A stretch of DNA of 64,000 nt from Chitinophagales bacterium (GTDB lineage Bacteria > Bacteroidota > Bacteroidia > Chitinophagales > Saprospiraceae). Where the stretch lies: the NCBI GenBank assembly GCA_013297745.1, contig JAAFIM010000002.1:62001-126000 (forward strand). Reading direction: 5' to 3'. The notes below the pieces were generated by a model that searched no databases, was not told the DNA's origin, and worked only from the letters and a program-made list of their open reading frames with translations. Below, in pieces: positions 62,068 through 64,000 of this stretch (positions are counted from its first letter, which is position 1; each line of letters starts with the position of its first letter). The position numbers and the translations under genes were made by a program.

Positions 62068-64000
62068 ATGTTGAAAAATCATTTTTTTACCTTATTTTGT
62101 ATTTTTTTAGGCGGCTTGCACCACAGCAAAGCGCAAAATTATTTGGGTTATCAATCCAGCAACTATGCAGGTATCAACGCCATAAGCACCAACCCCGCCA
62201 ATATCGTCGACAGCCGTTTTGCCTTTGACCTCAATCTTATCGGCTTTGATTTTCGTTTGAGCAACAACTATTTGGGCTTGAGTACAAGTTTGTTTAAAAT
62301 CAACAACAACCCACTTGCGAGCGCTGATAGTTTATACAATAACCAATTTCAACGATTCCGAACCGATTTTTTTGAGGAGAAATCCAATCGCCGTACAGCC
62401 CGTTTGTTCCAAAATTTATATTTGCAAACGCCTTCCCTTTATTTTAATATAGGCAAAAACACCATAGGCATCACTTCTGCGCTGCGCCAATCTTTCTTTT
62501 TTGACGGTTTGGAAGAAACCACAGCCGATTTTATCCTCGCCGAGCTAAAAGACCCCAATATCTGGAACGTCAATTTAGATAATCAAGAATTTAACGCCGT
62601 GGCTGCTATTTGGTCAGAATATGGACTAGCTTATGGCCGCGAAATTTTGAACACAGGCGAACATTATATAAAAGGTGCTATTCATCCCAAGCTAACGCTG
62701 GCTGCTGCATCTACTTATTTTTATGCTGATGATTTGGTATTAAATTTTACCGACAACGATACGCTGAATGTTGGCCTCTCCAACATCCAATTTGGCTATA
62801 GCAACAATCTACGCGACAGTACCATTTTGACCGAACCCTATGCCCAAAATTTATACAAACGGGCTAACTTTGCGCTTGACTTTGGTTTTGTATACGAATG
62901 GCGGCCTAAACATAAAGACTTTGTTCATCCGCGCGATAGTTCCAAACTCGTCCGACACAAAAATAAATACAAAGCCAAAGTGGGTTTATCCGTCACCGAT
63001 ATAGGTTGGCTCAAATTTGATAGGGGAACTTTTGCGGGCAATTTTGCTGGCGGTGCGGTGGATTGGGATTTGAACAATATAGACATTGAAGGTATCGAAA
63101 CGTTTGGACAATTGATGGCTGACACCTTTAATATGACCAGCAATAGAGACCCTTATCGCTTACGCTTGCCTACTTGCATCAATATCCAAGCAGATTATAA
63201 TATATGGAAAGGTTTTTATGTGAATATGAACTCGCAAATGGCTTTCAACCAAAATAATGCCCGACTTAAATTACATTCGCTCAATAACTTCGCTCTTACC
63301 CCCCGTTTTGAACACGCTTGGTTTGATTTAGCTTTGCCTTTTAGTATAGACGGTTATGGCAATTTTCACTCGGGTGCAGGGCTTCGTTTAGGACCTCTGT
63401 ATGTGGGTTCTTCTGATGTGTTCAACTTCTTGCTGGGCGATAACGTGCGCGGGGTTAATGTTTATGCTGGTTTGAAGGTGAGCGTCCCTTATTCCAAACC
63501 GCGCCAACCCAAAGTTATCAAGTTGGATACCGTCAAAACAGAACCCAAAATAGAACCTGTTAAAGTGGATACGCCCAAAATTGAACCCATCAAAATTGAA
63601 CCCGTCAAAGTAGATACGCCCAAAGTTGAACCGAAAATTGAACCCGTCAAAATTGATACGCCCAAAATTGAACCCGTCAAGGTCGATACGCCCAAAATTC
63701 AGATAGATATTAAACCCGTCAAGGTCGATACGCCCAAAATTGAACCCGTCAAGGTAGACCCCGTTAAGGTAGAACCCAAAGACACCTCAAGCATTCGCAC
63801 CACTGATATTCCAGAGAATAAAGACCGTTATTTCTACCAAAATAGACAGTTTAAGATGGAACCGTTAGAACTTTATCTTGCCGACAACTCGGTTTATTTT
63901 GCCACAGGTACTAGCACGATTAGCGCAAAAGAGAAAATTAAACTGGACTCGCTCGTCGATGTTCTCAAGCGTATTCCCAACGCCAATATCATTGCGCACG
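62068..64000 (+). CDS. OmpA-like outer membrane protein with DUF5723-type barrel (runs off right edge)
   Basis: At least 644 residues, open to the window end. Signal peptide (MLKNHFFTLFCIFLGGLHHSKAQ starts at 62068). NYLGYQSSNYAGINAISTNPANIVDSR begins a DUF5723-type barrel of about 450 residues, as in Bacteroidota surface proteins. Then a 100-residue Pro/Lys/Val repeat region (units of K-V-D-T-P-K-I-E-P type) and the beginning of an OmpA domain (NSVYFATGTSTISAKEKIKLD). The proline-rich spacer may span to peptidoglycan. A TACTTTTGC promoter element is upstream. Confidence 0.85.
   Translation, partial: MLKNHFFTLFCIFLGGLHHSKAQNYLGYQSSNYAGINAISTNPANIVDSRFAFDLNLIGFDFRLSNNYLGLSTSLFKINNNPLASADSLYNNQFQRFRTDFFEEKSNRRTARLFQNLYLQTPSLYFNIGKNTIGITSALRQSFFFDGLEETTADFILAELKDPNIWNVNLDNQEFNAVAAIWSEYGLAYGREILNTGEHYIKGAIHPKLTLAAASTYFYADDLVLNFTDNDTLNVGLSNIQFGYSNNLRDSTILTEPYAQNLYKRANFALDFGFVYEWRPKHKDFVHPRDSSKLVRHKNKYKAKVGLSVTDIGWLKFDRGTFAGNFAGGAVDWDLNNIDIEGIETFGQLMADTFNMTSNRDPYRLRLPTCINIQADYNIWKGFYVNMNSQMAFNQNNARLKLHSLNNFALTPRFEHAWFDLALPFSIDGYGNFHSGAGLRLGPLYVGSSDVFNFLLGDNVRGVNVYAGLKVSVPYSKPRQPKVIKLDTVKTEPKIEPVKVDTPKIEPIKIEPVKVDTPKVEPKIEPVKIDTPKIEPVKVDTPKIQIDIKPVKVDTPKIEPVKVDPVKVEPKDTSSIRTTDIPENKDRYFYQNRQFKMEPLELYLADNSVYFATGTSTISAKEKIKLDSLVDVLKRIPNANIIAH

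Overview
The window is a chromosomal piece of an AT-rich Bacteroidota bacterium. The evidence is: promoters of the Bacteroidota type (TAnnTTTGC, e.g. before rpmI, the DUF151 nuclease and atpB); a type IX secretion (T9SS) C-terminal sorting domain; PorE-like OmpA/PD40 proteins; DUF5723/OmpA-type and porin-type outer membrane proteins; and an AtpB with the long N-terminal extension usual in this phylum. The order cannot be fixed from sequence alone; Cytophagales or Chitinophagales would fit.

Layout. 1-3.4 kb: the start of a BaiN/HI0933-type flavoprotein, then orphan small genes on the minus strand. 3.5-10.9 kb: a large sacsin-like ATPase with a C-terminal DUF3883-like region, a zinc-ribbon lipoprotein, a DUF151 nuclease and a one-chain GmrSD-type (DUF262+DUF1524) nuclease; the first and last are typical of defence islands. 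11-18 kb: porin, arginase, a LytS-type sensor kinase with beta-propellers, separated by inverted-repeat mobile elements. 18.7-29.5 kb: a run of related membrane proteins, an unusual thiolase, ZupT, tRNA-CAU, HAD hydrolase, a HEPN-like pair, exonuclease III. 29.7-41.7 kb: hydrolases, glycosyltransferases, rpmI-rplT, HemJ, cobalamin adenosyltransferase, a PorE-like protein, an oligopeptide-binding protein with a decayed tandem copy, small lipoproteins.

41.8-46.9 kb is the most unusual part. Twelve tRNA-like genes stand head-to-tail on the minus strand. Each has an acceptor stem and T arm (most also a clear D arm), but the anticodon arm is split by a 30-100 nt insert with a shared core (GYGTTTTTTGTA, A-rich stretch, CCACAGCAC in tRNA sense). 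The array contains a small S24/LexA-like gene and is followed by RNase D, a structured RNA closed by a perfect 12-bp stem that carries the same core, and a Ro60/TROVE-like vWA protein (DUF2828 type). A thirteenth tRNA-like member lies 15 kb away inside the ATP synthase locus; where an anticodon hairpin would be, it carries the helix-69 hairpin of 23S rRNA. I regard this as an undescribed RNA family: either tRNA introns of a new kind or tRNA/rRNA-mimicking RNAs handled by the Ro-like protein.

47-53 kb: palindromic repeats, glpK, two minisatellites, sugar dehydrogenase, glycosyltransferase, DUF3137 protein, BatC-like TPR protein. 53.8-55.2 kb: a putative deaminase toxin and partner. 55.3-61.7 kb: ATP synthase genes atpB-E-F-H-A-G (beta and epsilon absent), with a T9SS cargo gene and the H69 RNA between atpB and atpE. 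The window ends inside a large OmpA-like outer membrane protein.
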